Notes: a model not told the origin generated them from the sequence alone. 8,324 nt of DNA from JAFMIX01 sp031371425 (GCA_031371425.1 JANMJO010000161.1:1-8324); one strand, 5' to 3'; positions 1 through 6,293 are shown, counted from the first letter of the stretch. Translations and numbers: made by a program.

Positions 1-16
1 GGTTCATCAGAGTTTT

Positions 17-79
17 ATCCGCAGATGACGCAGATGGCCGCAGATTAAACAATCTGTGCAATCTGCGTCATCTGTGGAT
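17..79. repeat. 63-bp palindromic intergenic repeat
   Basis: Seen: left arm 17-46 and right arm 51-79 are near-perfect reverse complements around a 4-base AAAC loop. Each arm is built from short sub-repeats containing CGCAGAT/GCAGATG. The left arm recurs at 978-1007 with one mismatch in 30 bases. It lies downstream of the cupredoxin gene, beyond its terminator. I believe this type of palindrome is dispersed in many environmental genomes, but that is memory and not a search result. No protein is encoded here. Confidence 0.85.
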
Positions 80-83
80 TCAG

Positions 84-118
84 AAAAAGAAACCGCTGCG
101 GCGTTCTGCCGCAGCGGT
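84..118 (-). terminator. Intrinsic terminator of the cupredoxin gene
   Basis: Seen: a perfect 11-bp GC-rich stem (92-102 with 108-118) with a 5-base loop. On the minus strand it is followed by a T-rich run (complement of 84-91, interrupted by one C). It starts about 20 bases after the stop codon of the minus-strand gene at 139-852. This is the classic rho-independent layout. Confidence 0.88.
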
Positions 119-138
119 CGTTTGAAAACGTCCGGGGC

Positions 139-852
139 TTACTTCAACTCGATGGTGAAGTCGGCCTTGGCGCCATCGGCCTTCACTTCCACTTCCTGAT
201 CCACGCCGGCGGGCGACGCCTTGCGGTGCATGGCGGTCACGGTGTATTTGCCAGCGGGCACATTCTTGATGGTGAATTTGCCGTCCTTGTCGGTCACGGC
301 GAAATACGGGCTGTCCACCACTGTGACCCACGCGAACATCCACGGATGCACGTCGCACTTGAACTTCATGAAATTCTCCGGCTTGGAGAAGCTGAAGCTC
401 AGGTCCGCGCCGCCGGGCATCTGCGCCTTGTTCTCTTCCGTGTTGCCGGCGACCGCCGGGACGGAATGGACGTTGTGCAATACGGGGTCGGAGTTTCTCA
501 CGGTGATGGCCTGGCCGGTCTGCACGGCGAAAATCTGCGGCGCATAGAGGCAGCTCTTCTGGTCAACGATCATCGCGGGTGCGCTCGCACCGGTGGATTT
601 GCCGGTGATGCCCTTGAGCATCACAACGACGTCGGCGAGGCCGGCGTTCGCGCCGACGGCGTAGAACTTGGTCATGGGCGCGGCGCCCGTGTGGAACTTG
701 CCGCAGGTGGCGTCGTCCTTGAGCGGGGTGATTTCTTTTTCGGCGGGCGGCGTGCCTTTGAGGGTGACGGTGCCGGTGAGGTCAGCGGCGGTGGCGATTT
801 GCAGGGCGGCGGTCAGACCGACGGCCAGCGAGAGAGCGGATTTCATTTTCAT
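139..852 (-). CDS. Secreted cupredoxin-like protein with C-terminal carboxypeptidase-regulatory-like domain
   Basis: The product is 237 aa if started at the ATG at 850-852; a second ATG two codons later is equally possible. The longer frame from 903 adds 17 residues that do not look like a signal peptide, so I rejected it. Residues 1-23 form a typical Sec signal (KMK, then a hydrophobic core, then A-T-A before A-D-L). A plastocyanin-like domain spans about 25-182. His126 and His129 lie in an H-N-V-H motif. Cys166, His169 and Met172 lie in C-D-V-H-P-W-M, matching the His/Cys/His/Met ligands of type 1 copper sites. Residues ~183-235 (Y-F-A-V-T-D-K-D-G-K-F, then V-P-A-G-K-Y) match the carboxypeptidase regulatory-like beta-sandwich. 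Inferred role: periplasmic or exported electron carrier or copper protein; the redox partner is unknown. It has its own terminator and appears monocistronic. Confidence 0.85.
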   Translation of the reverse strand: MKMKSALSLAVGLTAALQIATAADLTGTVTLKGTPPAEKEITPLKDDATCGKFHTGAAPMTKFYAVGANAGLADVVVMLKGITGKSTGASAPAMIVDQKSCLYAPQIFAVQTGQAITVRNSDPVLHNVHSVPAVAGNTEENKAQMPGGADLSFSFSKPENFMKFKCDVHPWMFAWVTVVDSPYFAVTDKDGKFTIKNVPAGKYTVTAMHRKASPAGVDQEVEVKADGAKADFTIELK

Positions 853-977
853 AATTTTATTTGTTTGGTCGCAAAAGCGGTGAGCACAGTAGCAGCCGCT
901 CATCCGGCAGGCAAGGTTGGTTTGCCGTCCGGTGTGGTGGGTTCGACGTGCGTGGGAAGGATTTGTTCAAAGCATCT

Positions 978-1007
978 ATCCGCAGATGACGCAGATGACC
1001 GCAGATT
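978..1007. repeat. Half-copy of the 17-79 palindrome
   Basis: Seen: 30 bases matching 17-46 with a single mismatch (A998 against G37), in the same orientation. The right arm is absent. Instead the sequence runs straight into the large palindrome that begins at about 1008. Together with 17-46 it forms direct repeats on either side of the cupredoxin gene, 961 bases apart. Confidence 0.85.
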
Positions 1008-1205
1008 TTAACCCGACTTCTGAAGTTGGGGAGCACGCCCGCCCCGGGCGTCGCTGGTCGCGCCCTCGCGGCCAGCATCTTGCGGGCGCGTGCGGACACC
1101 AGGTAACTTTGGATGCCTCTGGTGCGCCCGGGTTTTCCGCGAGGGCGCGGAAAACTGCGCCCGGGGCGGGCGCGCTCCCATTCCTATTTTGGAGTTCGGG
1201 TTTAA
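1008..1205. repeat. Large GC-rich imperfect palindrome (~200 bp)
   Basis: Seen: nested inverted arms. The outer arms are 1010-1016 with 1196-1202. The main arms are 1029-1050 with 1158-1179 (22 bases, one mismatch). The inner arms are 1059-1071 with 1137-1149 (13 bases, perfect). The centre (1072-1136) is not clearly paired. The structure resembles a non-coding MITE-like or REP-like element. It lies downstream of the minus-strand gene 1264-2697, so its transcript would form a long hairpin, but no U-tract marks a standard terminator. Confidence 0.75.
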
Positions 1206-1263
1206 TTACCAGTAGGGCCGGGCGGTGTCCGCGCACTCCAAATTTCCCCCTGCCGAGACGCCG

Positions 1264-2697
1264 CTACGTTTGTTCAGTAGCGCCGGTCAGGAGATATGCG
1301 ACCACGTCGGCGGCGGAGTAGGAATCTTGGCCCGGCTTCAGGAAGCGGGCGATGTCGGCGACGTCGTCGCCGGCGGTGAGCAGCGCGAGTTCGGTGTCGG
1401 TGGCGGAGCGGACTTGGCCGAGGCCGATGTTCGCGAGGAGACTGTTGCAAAGACATTTCCGGCCTTGTGCGGCGGCTTCCGTGCCGCCTTTGCGGATGAA
1501 GTCATCCACCGGTTCGGCGGGGCAGCGGTAGCCGGGGGTGCCATCCGCTTTGCGGTAGAGGTGGCGGAGGTAACCGAGGTCGCAGATGCGATTGCGGCCT
1601 TCATAGACGGGCGCGGCGGAAAGGGTGGTATCCATCTGCACGACTTTGAAGGGGAAGCCGGTGGGGGAGGCGACGGGGTCGGTGAAGATGCGGGCTTTGC
1701 CGGCGCGGCTCAATTGCAGGGCTTGGTGTTTGAGGTCGGCTTGGAGGCCGGATTCGGCGCAGAAGGCGAAGGCGGTGCCGACTTGGATGCCGGCGGCGCC
1801 GACGCGGAGGGCGGCGGTGAGTTTTTCCGGGCGGGCGTAGGAGCCGGCGAGCCAGAAGGGGAGGCCGAGTTCGCGGATTTTTTCGAGGTCGGCGACGTCG
1901 CGCGGGCCGTAGATGGGTTCGCCGGTGGTGTTGAGTTGCATCGGGCCGCGCGGGGGGGCGTTGTGGCCGCCAGCGGTGTCGCCTTCGACAACGAAGCCGT
2001 CCACGCGACCGCTGGCTTTTTTCGCGAGCGTCATGGCGAGGGTGGCGGAGGAGACGATGCCGAGGAATTGTGGCCGCTTGACCGCCGGGGGAGTGCCGCC
2101 GCAGAAAGTTTTGGGGTCGAACGTGGAGAAGAATTCTTCGCCGGGCAGGGCTTCCTCGACATCAATCCGCAGCTTGGCGGTCTCGCCTTTGGCCAGGCAA
2201 TCCATGACGCCGGGGATCGAGCGCGGGATGCCTGCGCCCATGAGGATGTAGTCCACGTCGGCGAGCATGGCGCCGTAGATGGAGGGCAGGGTGGGGAGCT
2301 GTATTTTTTCGAGGAAGTTGATGCCGATGAGTCCGCCGTGGCCTTCTTTGGCGAGGAAGACCTCCACGAAGTTGGAGGTGACCATCAATTCCACGGAGTC
2401 CGCGCCCGGGTGGAGGACGGGCATCGCGGCGGTCTTGAACGCGGTGGCGGGGGCTTTGCCGCCGGGGATGTAATATTTTTTGACCACGCGCTCGGCTATG
2501 GCGGGGATGGGGAAGTGGGTCAGTGCGCGGCGGAGATTGCCGCTGGGGTCGCCCAACTGGAGTTCGCGGAGGAGGACGATGGCGAGGCCGGTGCCGGAAA
2601 CCACACCCAGTTGGCCGAGTTGGGAGACAGTCCGCGCCAGAGTCCGGCTCGAAACCGCCACCCCCATCCCGCCTTGAATGATTTTCGGATGTGACAT
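1264..2697 (-). CDS. Nitronate monooxygenase / PfaD-type FMN-dependent TIM-barrel enzyme
   Basis: The product is 477 aa, starting at the ATG at 2695-2697 and stopping with TAG. The N-terminus I-I-Q-G-G-M-G-V (6-13) matches the first barrel strand of the 2-nitropropane dioxygenase/nitronate monooxygenase family. G-G-H-N-A-P (243-248) fits the family loop carrying the active-site His (His245). G-A-A-G-I-Q-V-G-T-A-F (300-310) fits the FMN phosphate-binding strand. Members oxidise alkyl nitronates using FMN and O2; PfaD relatives act in polyunsaturated fatty acid synthesis. At 477 aa it exceeds the ~320-360 aa of typical nitronate monooxygenases. The extra C-terminal part includes C-L-C-N-S-L-L-A-N-I-G-L (415-426), which I recall from a longer PfaD-like subgroup. 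The substrate cannot be read from sequence. It stands alone, divergent from the flavoprotein gene, with no Shine-Dalgarno motif. Confidence 0.85.
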   Translation of the reverse strand: MSHPKIIQGGMGVAVSSRTLARTVSQLGQLGVVSGTGLAIVLLRELQLGDPSGNLRRALTHFPIPAIAERVVKKYYIPGGKAPATAFKTAAMPVLHPGADSVELMVTSNFVEVFLAKEGHGGLIGINFLEKIQLPTLPSIYGAMLADVDYILMGAGIPRSIPGVMDCLAKGETAKLRIDVEEALPGEEFFSTFDPKTFCGGTPPAVKRPQFLGIVSSATLAMTLAKKASGRVDGFVVEGDTAGGHNAPPRGPMQLNTTGEPIYGPRDVADLEKIRELGLPFWLAGSYARPEKLTAALRVGAAGIQVGTAFAFCAESGLQADLKHQALQLSRAGKARIFTDPVASPTGFPFKVVQMDTTLSAAPVYEGRNRICDLGYLRHLYRKADGTPGYRCPAEPVDDFIRKGGTEAAAQGRKCLCNSLLANIGLGQVRSATDTELALLTAGDDVADIARFLKPGQDSYSAADVVAYLLTGATEQT

Positions 2698-2761
2698 AAA
2701 AAATCGAACCGAACTCGTCTCCGCTGGGAATCTCCGGGAGGTGTGGCATGGACACCAAGCA

Positions 2762-2781
2762 GGAATCAGTCGGAATCAGAC
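2762..2781. promoter_or_regulatory. Tandem 10-bp direct repeat in divergent intergenic region
   Basis: Seen: GGAATCAGTC followed at once by GGAATCAGAC (one mismatch). It sits 65 bases upstream of the nitronate monooxygenase-like start and 140 bases upstream of the flavoprotein start. Two helically phased copies in a divergent promoter region could be a regulator binding site, but nothing here identifies a regulator and chance duplication is possible. I could not assign -35/-10 boxes with confidence in 2698-2920. Confidence 0.25.
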
Positions 2782-2920
2782 GGTATTTAAAATCATCCTA
2801 GGCTTGCCGCCGGGGAATAGGAAGCTCTCTTTCCAAATTTAACGGTATGAATGGCCAACGTCTTTCGGCAGTGACGATTGGCGGGAGACTTTGCCGCACG
2901 CTTCCGCTACCTTGCCGCGC

Positions 2921-4162
2921 ATGAGCAAGCATCAGGTCATCGTGGTGGGCGGCGGCGCGGCGGGATTTTTCGCGGCGATCACCTGTGCCGAGGCCAATCC
3001 CGCGGTGGCGGTGACGTTGCTGGAGCGCGGGCCGCAATTCCTTTCCAAGGTCCGCATCTCCGGCGGCGGGCGCTGCAACGTCACGCACGCCTGTTTCGAT
3101 GTGCGCTCGCTGGCGGTGCGGTATCCACGCGGCGAACGTGCGTTGCTCGCGCCGTTCCGCGCATTTCAGCCGAGTGACACGGTGGCGTGGTTCGCGGCGC
3201 GTGGCGTGAAGTTGAAGAGCGAGGCGGACGGCAGGATGTTCCCTATCACCGACTCGTCGCAGACGATTGTGGATTGCTTGGTGCAAGCGGCGCAGGCGGC
3301 GGGCGTGAAGCTGGTGTTGAACTGCGGCGTGGAGAAAATCACGCAGCGCGACGGCGGCGGGTTTGAATTGAATCTGGCGGCGAAGGCCGGCACTCCCATC
3401 GAAAAACTTTCCTGCGACCGTGTGTTGCTGGCGACGGGCGGCTGCCGCGCGGCGGCGGCTGGGGAACTGGCGGTGTCGCTGGGGCACACGCTCGAAGCGC
3501 CGGTGCCATCGCTGTTCACCTTTCACATCGAGACGCCGTGGTTGCGCGAGTTGGCGGGGATTTCCGTGGAGGATGTGGAGGTGGCGATTCCGGCGGCGAA
3601 GCTGCGCGAGCGCGGGCCGGTGCTGGTCACGCACTGGGGCTTGAGCGGGCCGGGGATTCTGCGGCTGTCGGCGTGGGGTGCGCGGGTGCTGCACGGACTG
3701 GAATACAAATTTCCGCTGCTGGTGAATTGGCTGCCGCACCTCGACGCGGCGCAGGTGGATGCGGTGTTGAACTCGCGCCGGGCGAGCCAGCCCGCCAAGC
3801 TCGTGGTCAACACGCCCGTCGCGCCCGTGCCGGCGCGGTTGTGGGAGCAGCTCGTGCTCGCGGCGAGCATCGCGCGGGAGACGCGTTGGGCGGAACTGCC
3901 GCGCTCGGCGCAGCATCGGCTGGTGCAGCAGCTCACGCGCACGGAGCTGCCGGTGGCGGGCAAGAGCTTGAACAAGGATGAGTTCGTGACGTGCGGCGGC
4001 GTGCGGTTGCGCGAGGTGGATTTCAAGACGATGGCGAGCCGCGTGTGTCCGGGGCTGCATTTCGCGGGCGAATTGCTGGACGTGGATGGCATCACGGGCG
4101 GATTTAATTTTCAGGCGGCATGGACAACTGGCTGGCTGGCAGGGCGGGCGCTGGCGTCGTAA
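2921..4162 (+). CDS. BaiN/HI0933-family NAD(P)/FAD-dependent oxidoreductase (YhiN-like)
   Basis: The product is 413 aa from the ATG at 2921. An upstream in-frame TTG at 2891 only adds ten unconserved residues before the canonical M-S-K-H-Q-V-I-V-V-G-G-G start. V-V-G-G-G-A-A-G (8-15) is the Rossmann dinucleotide-binding loop for FAD. S-G-G-G-R-C-N-V-T (47-55) is the hallmark of the HI0933/YhiN family. Also present are T-H-W-G-L-S-G-P (237-244), T-C-G-G-V (357-361) and, near the C-terminus, F-A-G-E-L-L-D-V-D-G-I-T-G-G-F-N-F-Q (381-398), which closes the FAD site. The length fits the family (~390-420 aa). Most members have unknown substrates; gut BaiN acts on bile acid derivatives, which should not be assumed here. 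The desaturase gene follows 109 bases later with no clear terminator between, so partial co-transcription is possible. Confidence 0.9.
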   Translation: MSKHQVIVVGGGAAGFFAAITCAEANPAVAVTLLERGPQFLSKVRISGGGRCNVTHACFDVRSLAVRYPRGERALLAPFRAFQPSDTVAWFAARGVKLKSEADGRMFPITDSSQTIVDCLVQAAQAAGVKLVLNCGVEKITQRDGGGFELNLAAKAGTPIEKLSCDRVLLATGGCRAAAAGELAVSLGHTLEAPVPSLFTFHIETPWLRELAGISVEDVEVAIPAAKLRERGPVLVTHWGLSGPGILRLSAWGARVLHGLEYKFPLLVNWLPHLDAAQVDAVLNSRRASQPAKLVVNTPVAPVPARLWEQLVLAASIARETRWAELPRSAQHRLVQQLTRTELPVAGKSLNKDEFVTCGGVRLREVDFKTMASRVCPGLHFAGELLDVDGITGGFNFQAAWTTGWLAGRALAS

Positions 4163-4182
4163 AAATATTTCTGCATTGCGCG

Positions 4183-4211
4183 TTGTCGCTACCGGGGAAA
4201 TCGGGTATGGT
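4183..4211 (+). promoter_or_regulatory. Possible sigma-70-type promoter for the desaturase gene
   Basis: Seen: TTGTCG (4183-4188), a 17-base spacer, then TATGGT (4206-4211). Each box matches 4 of 6 consensus bases at ideal spacing. It lies 61 bases before the ATG at 4272. Two-box matches of this quality also arise by chance, so this is tentative. Confidence 0.3.
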
Positions 4212-4271
4212 GTGCGCGCTTCAGGAGCTCAAAGGTCGGTGGTTGGCTTTCGATTCTTGCAGTCCGAATTT

Positions 4272-5324
4272 ATGAACCATTCAAACACCGGCAGCAGCGA
4301 AAGCCCGATGGAAGTCGCGGCATGGAAGGAAATCGTCGCCCGCTACCAGACTCCTTCGGTGGCGCGCAGCGTCTGGCAAATCGTCAACACCGTCGTGCCG
4401 TATCTCGCGCTGTGGGTTCTGATGTATCTGGCGGTGGGTGTTTCGGTGTGGCTGGCGTTGCTGCTGGCGGTGTTGGCCGGCGGTTTTCTGGTGCGGATGT
4501 TCATCATTTTCCACGACTGCGGACACAGCGCTTATTTCAAATCGCAGCGGGCGAACCACCTCGTCGGCGGCATCACGGGCGTGCTGACGTGGACGCCGTA
4601 TTACCACTGGCGCTGGGAACACGCCTTGCACCATTCGTCCTCCGGCGATCTTGACCGGCGCGGCGTGGGCGATGTGTGGACGCTCACGGTGCAGGAGTAT
4701 CTGGAGGCGACGCGCTGGAAAAAATTCGCGTATCGGCTGACGCGGAATCCGTTCGTGCTGTTCGTGCTCGCGCCGCTGTTTTTGTTCATCATCTGGCAAC
4801 GGTTTCCCAAGGCCAAAGCCGCGCCCGCCCGCGAGCGGCGGTCGGTCTATTGGACGAATCTTGGGATTGCGGTGATGTGCGCCGGTCTGACGTGGGCGTT
4901 TGGGTGGAAGATGTTTTTGCTGCTGCAATTGACGGTGACGGCGGTGGCCGGGTCGGCGGGCGTATGGATGTTTTATGTGCAGCACCAGTTCGAGGGGGTT
5001 TATTGGGAGCGCACCGAGAACTGGGATTACGCCACGGCGGCGCTTCAGGGCAGTTCCTTCTACAAGCTGCCGCGTATTTTGCAGTGGTTCTCCGGCAACA
5101 TCGGCTTTCATCACATCCACCACTTGAGCCCGCGCATCCCAAATTATAATCTGGAGAAATGCCACAAGGCCGAGCCGTTATTCCAGACCGTGAAACCGGT
5201 GACGCTGCTGGGTAGCTTGAAATCTTTCACCTTCCGGCTCTGGGACGAGAAGCGCCGCAGACTCGTCGGCTACGGCCACCTGAAAGCTGCCCGCCAGGAA
5301 CGCGCCACAGGCTCGCAGGCCTGA
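4272..5324 (+). CDS. Membrane fatty acid desaturase (omega-6/delta-12 DesA-like)
   Basis: The product is 350 aa from the ATG at 4272. The frame stays open back to 4086, but that part overlaps the flavoprotein gene and has no family similarity. Three histidine boxes bind the di-iron centre: H-D-C-G-H (81-85), H-A-L-H-H (117-121) and H-H-I-H-H (280-284). Y-V-Q-H-Q-F-E (235-241), G-S-S-F-Y-K-L-P (260-267) and I-P-N-Y (289-292) are further family marks. Hydrophobic segments near 38-58, 60-80, 160-176, 195-211 and 213-235 fit the usual membrane topology. It would insert a double bond into acyl chains of membrane lipids, using O2 and electrons from ferredoxin or cytochrome b5-type donors. Regiospecificity cannot be told from sequence. 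The Arg/Lys-rich C-terminus (327-345) is likely cytoplasmic. There is no Shine-Dalgarno motif. Confidence 0.92.
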   Translation: MNHSNTGSSESPMEVAAWKEIVARYQTPSVARSVWQIVNTVVPYLALWVLMYLAVGVSVWLALLLAVLAGGFLVRMFIIFHDCGHSAYFKSQRANHLVGGITGVLTWTPYYHWRWEHALHHSSSGDLDRRGVGDVWTLTVQEYLEATRWKKFAYRLTRNPFVLFVLAPLFLFIIWQRFPKAKAAPARERRSVYWTNLGIAVMCAGLTWAFGWKMFLLLQLTVTAVAGSAGVWMFYVQHQFEGVYWERTENWDYATAALQGSSFYKLPRILQWFSGNIGFHHIHHLSPRIPNYNLEKCHKAEPLFQTVKPVTLLGSLKSFTFRLWDEKRRRLVGYGHLKAARQERATGSQA

Positions 5325-5328
5325 TAAA

Positions 5329-5533
5329 CCACCGTTTATTCGGTGGCAAAAAATCCGCGAAAAACCACTTGCAATTCCTTTTAGAACGGTCAACCTCCGG
5401 CTGTCGATAGATAGCTAAGCGCTTCCACGGCATGGTGAATCTTCAAGTGAACTTGGTTCAGTGATGATTTGAAACCCGAAGTTCGGGAACAGTCTGGTTC
5501 GAGCAAAGGTTTGTCTACGAGACAATACATCAC
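5329..5533 (+). promoter_or_regulatory. Structured leader region of the RRM gene
   Basis: This is a gene-free stretch between the desaturase and the RRM protein. Several small inverted repeats are visible: 5329-5334 with 5341-5346; 5444-5448 with 5451-5455, which competes with 5448-5452 paired to 5456-5460; an odd palindrome around C-C-C-G-A-A-G-T-T-C-G-G-G (5474-5486); and a perfect 6-bp stem 5511-5516 with 5520-5525 that ends 8 bases before the ATG. No Shine-Dalgarno motif is present. Such leaders occur on cold-shock and self-regulated RNA-binding protein genes. A regulatory role here is inference, and no promoter could be assigned with confidence. Confidence 0.35.
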
Positions 5534-5884
5534 ATGAGTACAAAACTGTTTGTTGGAAATCTTTCCTTCAACACCACTGAAAACGACCTGCAAGACGCCT
5601 TCGCGGCGCACGGCACGGTTGTCGAAACCAACCTCATGATGGATCGCACCACGGGTCGTCCCCGCGGCTTCGGTTTCATCACCATGAGCAGCCCTGAAGA
5701 AGCCGAAAAGGCCATTCAAGCCATGAACGGCGCCCAAGTTGACGGCCGCGCCCTCACGGTCAACATCGCCCGTCCTCGCGAAGACCGTCCTCCCGGCGGT
5801 GGCGGTGGCGGCGGCGGCGGCGGCAGTCGCGGCCCGCGTCGTGAATACGGCGGCGGCGGCGGCGGACGCCCCAATCGCTACTAA
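5534..5884 (+). CDS. Glycine-rich RRM RNA-binding protein
   Basis: The product is 116 aa with one RNA recognition motif (about 4-80) and a low-complexity tail. RNP2 is L-F-V-G-N-L (5-10). RNP1 is R-G-F-G-F-I-T-M (44-51), where Phe46 and Phe48 are the expected RNA-stacking aromatics. The tail has glycine runs at 88-97 and 106-111 with interspersed Arg and Tyr, ending R-P-N-R-Y. This architecture is common for the small Rbp proteins of cyanobacteria and other bacteria, often induced by cold. It likely binds single-stranded RNA as chaperone or regulator. The Gly/Arg tail resembles those that promote RNA contact or condensation, which is inference. The long leader upstream and strong terminator downstream suggest its own transcript. 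Codons in the glycine tract are nearly all GGC/GGT, giving a GGC-rich tract that could be slippage-prone. Confidence 0.93.
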   Translation: MSTKLFVGNLSFNTTENDLQDAFAAHGTVVETNLMMDRTTGRPRGFGFITMSSPEEAEKAIQAMNGAQVDGRALTVNIARPREDRPPGGGGGGGGGGSRGPRREYGGGGGGRPNRY

Positions 5885-5903
5885 GACACAAGCGAATTTT
5901 CAT

Positions 5904-5941
5904 GGCGGGGTTCGGTCGTTCCGAGCCCCGCCTTTTTGTTT
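5904..5941 (+). terminator. Strong intrinsic terminator after the RRM gene
   Basis: Seen: a 12-bp stem (5904-5915 with 5921-5932, one G-U pair), a 5-base loop, then TTTTTGTTT. It starts 20 bases after the RRM stop. The infA start codon lies only 16 bases beyond the U-tract, so this element also sits inside any infA leader. Confidence 0.92.
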
Positions 5942-5956
5942 AACCCCGCACCGCGC

Positions 5957-6169
5957 ATGGAAGAACATATCGAAGTCGAAGGCCGCATCTTCAGCGTTCT
6001 CGCTGGCACGATGTTCCGCGTTGAACTCGATAACAAGCATCAGGTCCTCGCAACCATCTCCGGCAAGATGCGCAAACGCTTCGTCCGCCTCACCGTCGGC
6101 GACCGCGTGAAGATGGAGATGTCCCCCTACGATTTGAACAAGGCCCGCATCGTCTGGCGCTTGGGTTAG
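5957..6169 (+). CDS. infA: Translation initiation factor IF-1
   Basis: The product is 70 aa from the ATG at 5957; the family is normally 71-72 aa. It is a single S1-type OB fold. T-M-F-R-V-E-L-D-N (18-26), I-S-G-K-M-R-K (34-40), V-G-D-R-V (47-51), S-P-Y-D-L-N-K-A-R-I-V (56-66) follow the IF-1 consensus closely. IF-1 binds the 30S A site with IF-2 and IF-3 during initiation. The upstream TTG at 5936 lies inside the terminator U-tract and was rejected as start. There is no Shine-Dalgarno motif. It is unusual to find infA directly behind a terminator with 16 bases to spare. Expression would need read-through, or a promoter overlapping the hairpin with a very short leader. It stops with TAG. It is not next to ribosomal protein genes here, so it may be one of several infA copies. 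Confidence 0.95.
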   Translation: MEEHIEVEGRIFSVLAGTMFRVELDNKHQVLATISGKMRKRFVRLTVGDRVKMEMSPYDLNKARIVWRLG

Positions 6170-6184
6170 GCGGTTTGAAACATT

Positions 6185-6256
6185 GGAGCGCCGATTTCCA
6201 AATCGGCCAGTTGCCGCGCAAACCCATCATCGTGCTGATTTGGAAATCGGCGCTCC
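6185..6256. repeat. 72-bp inverted repeat between infA and priA
   Basis: Seen: 6185-6204 and 6237-6256 are perfect 20-base reverse complements with 32 bases between. The left arm also contains its own palindrome (CCGATTT, CC, AAATCGG at 6191-6206), so two alternative folds exist. It lies 15 bases after the infA stop and 37 bases after the priA stop, between convergent genes. It could serve as a bidirectional terminator, although no U-tract follows either arm, or it may be a dispersed repeat. Confidence 0.85.
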
Positions 6257-6293
6257 GCTCCCGGGACTGTCTGCTCCGGGCTTGCTCCCGCAA

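Larger units (their letters stand above)
853..1263. other. Gene-free interval rich in palindromic repeats
   Basis: No convincing coding sequence is seen. The short open frames here lack recognisable domains and run through repeat sequence. The interval holds the upstream region of the cupredoxin gene (853 to about 960), a half-copy of the 17-79 palindrome (978-1007), a large GC-rich palindrome (about 1008-1205), and the stretch just after the stop of the nitronate monooxygenase-like gene (1206-1263). The bases directly upstream of the cupredoxin start are A/T-rich with no Shine-Dalgarno motif. Confidence 0.7.

Noticed and set aside
976..1321. Short open frames in 917-1321 (plus) and 976-1236 (minus)
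   Set aside because: They read through the palindromic repeats, and their Arg/Pro/Ala-rich products show no similarity to any family I know.
1225..2694. 489-codon open frame on the plus strand opposite the nitronate monooxygenase-like gene
   Set aside because: The product is Gly/Ala/Glu/Val-rich without domains and mirrors the real gene; long antisense frames are expected in high-GC DNA.
2891..2920. TTG start extending the flavoprotein by ten residues
   Set aside because: The family begins right before the Rossmann loop; the ATG at 2921 gives that start.
2798..4060. 420-codon minus-strand frame opposite the flavoprotein
   Set aside because: Arg/His/Gln-rich composition with no motifs; the plus-strand frame has all family signatures.
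4086..4271. 62-residue N-terminal extension of the desaturase
   Set aside because: It overlaps the flavoprotein gene and has non-family composition.
4281..5165. 294-codon minus-strand frame opposite the desaturase
   Set aside because: Low-complexity Arg/His/Gln composition; it is a shadow of the desaturase.
5329..5346. Stem-loop after the desaturase stop as a terminator
   Set aside because: Only a 6-bp stem, followed by A residues and not T residues on the plus strand.
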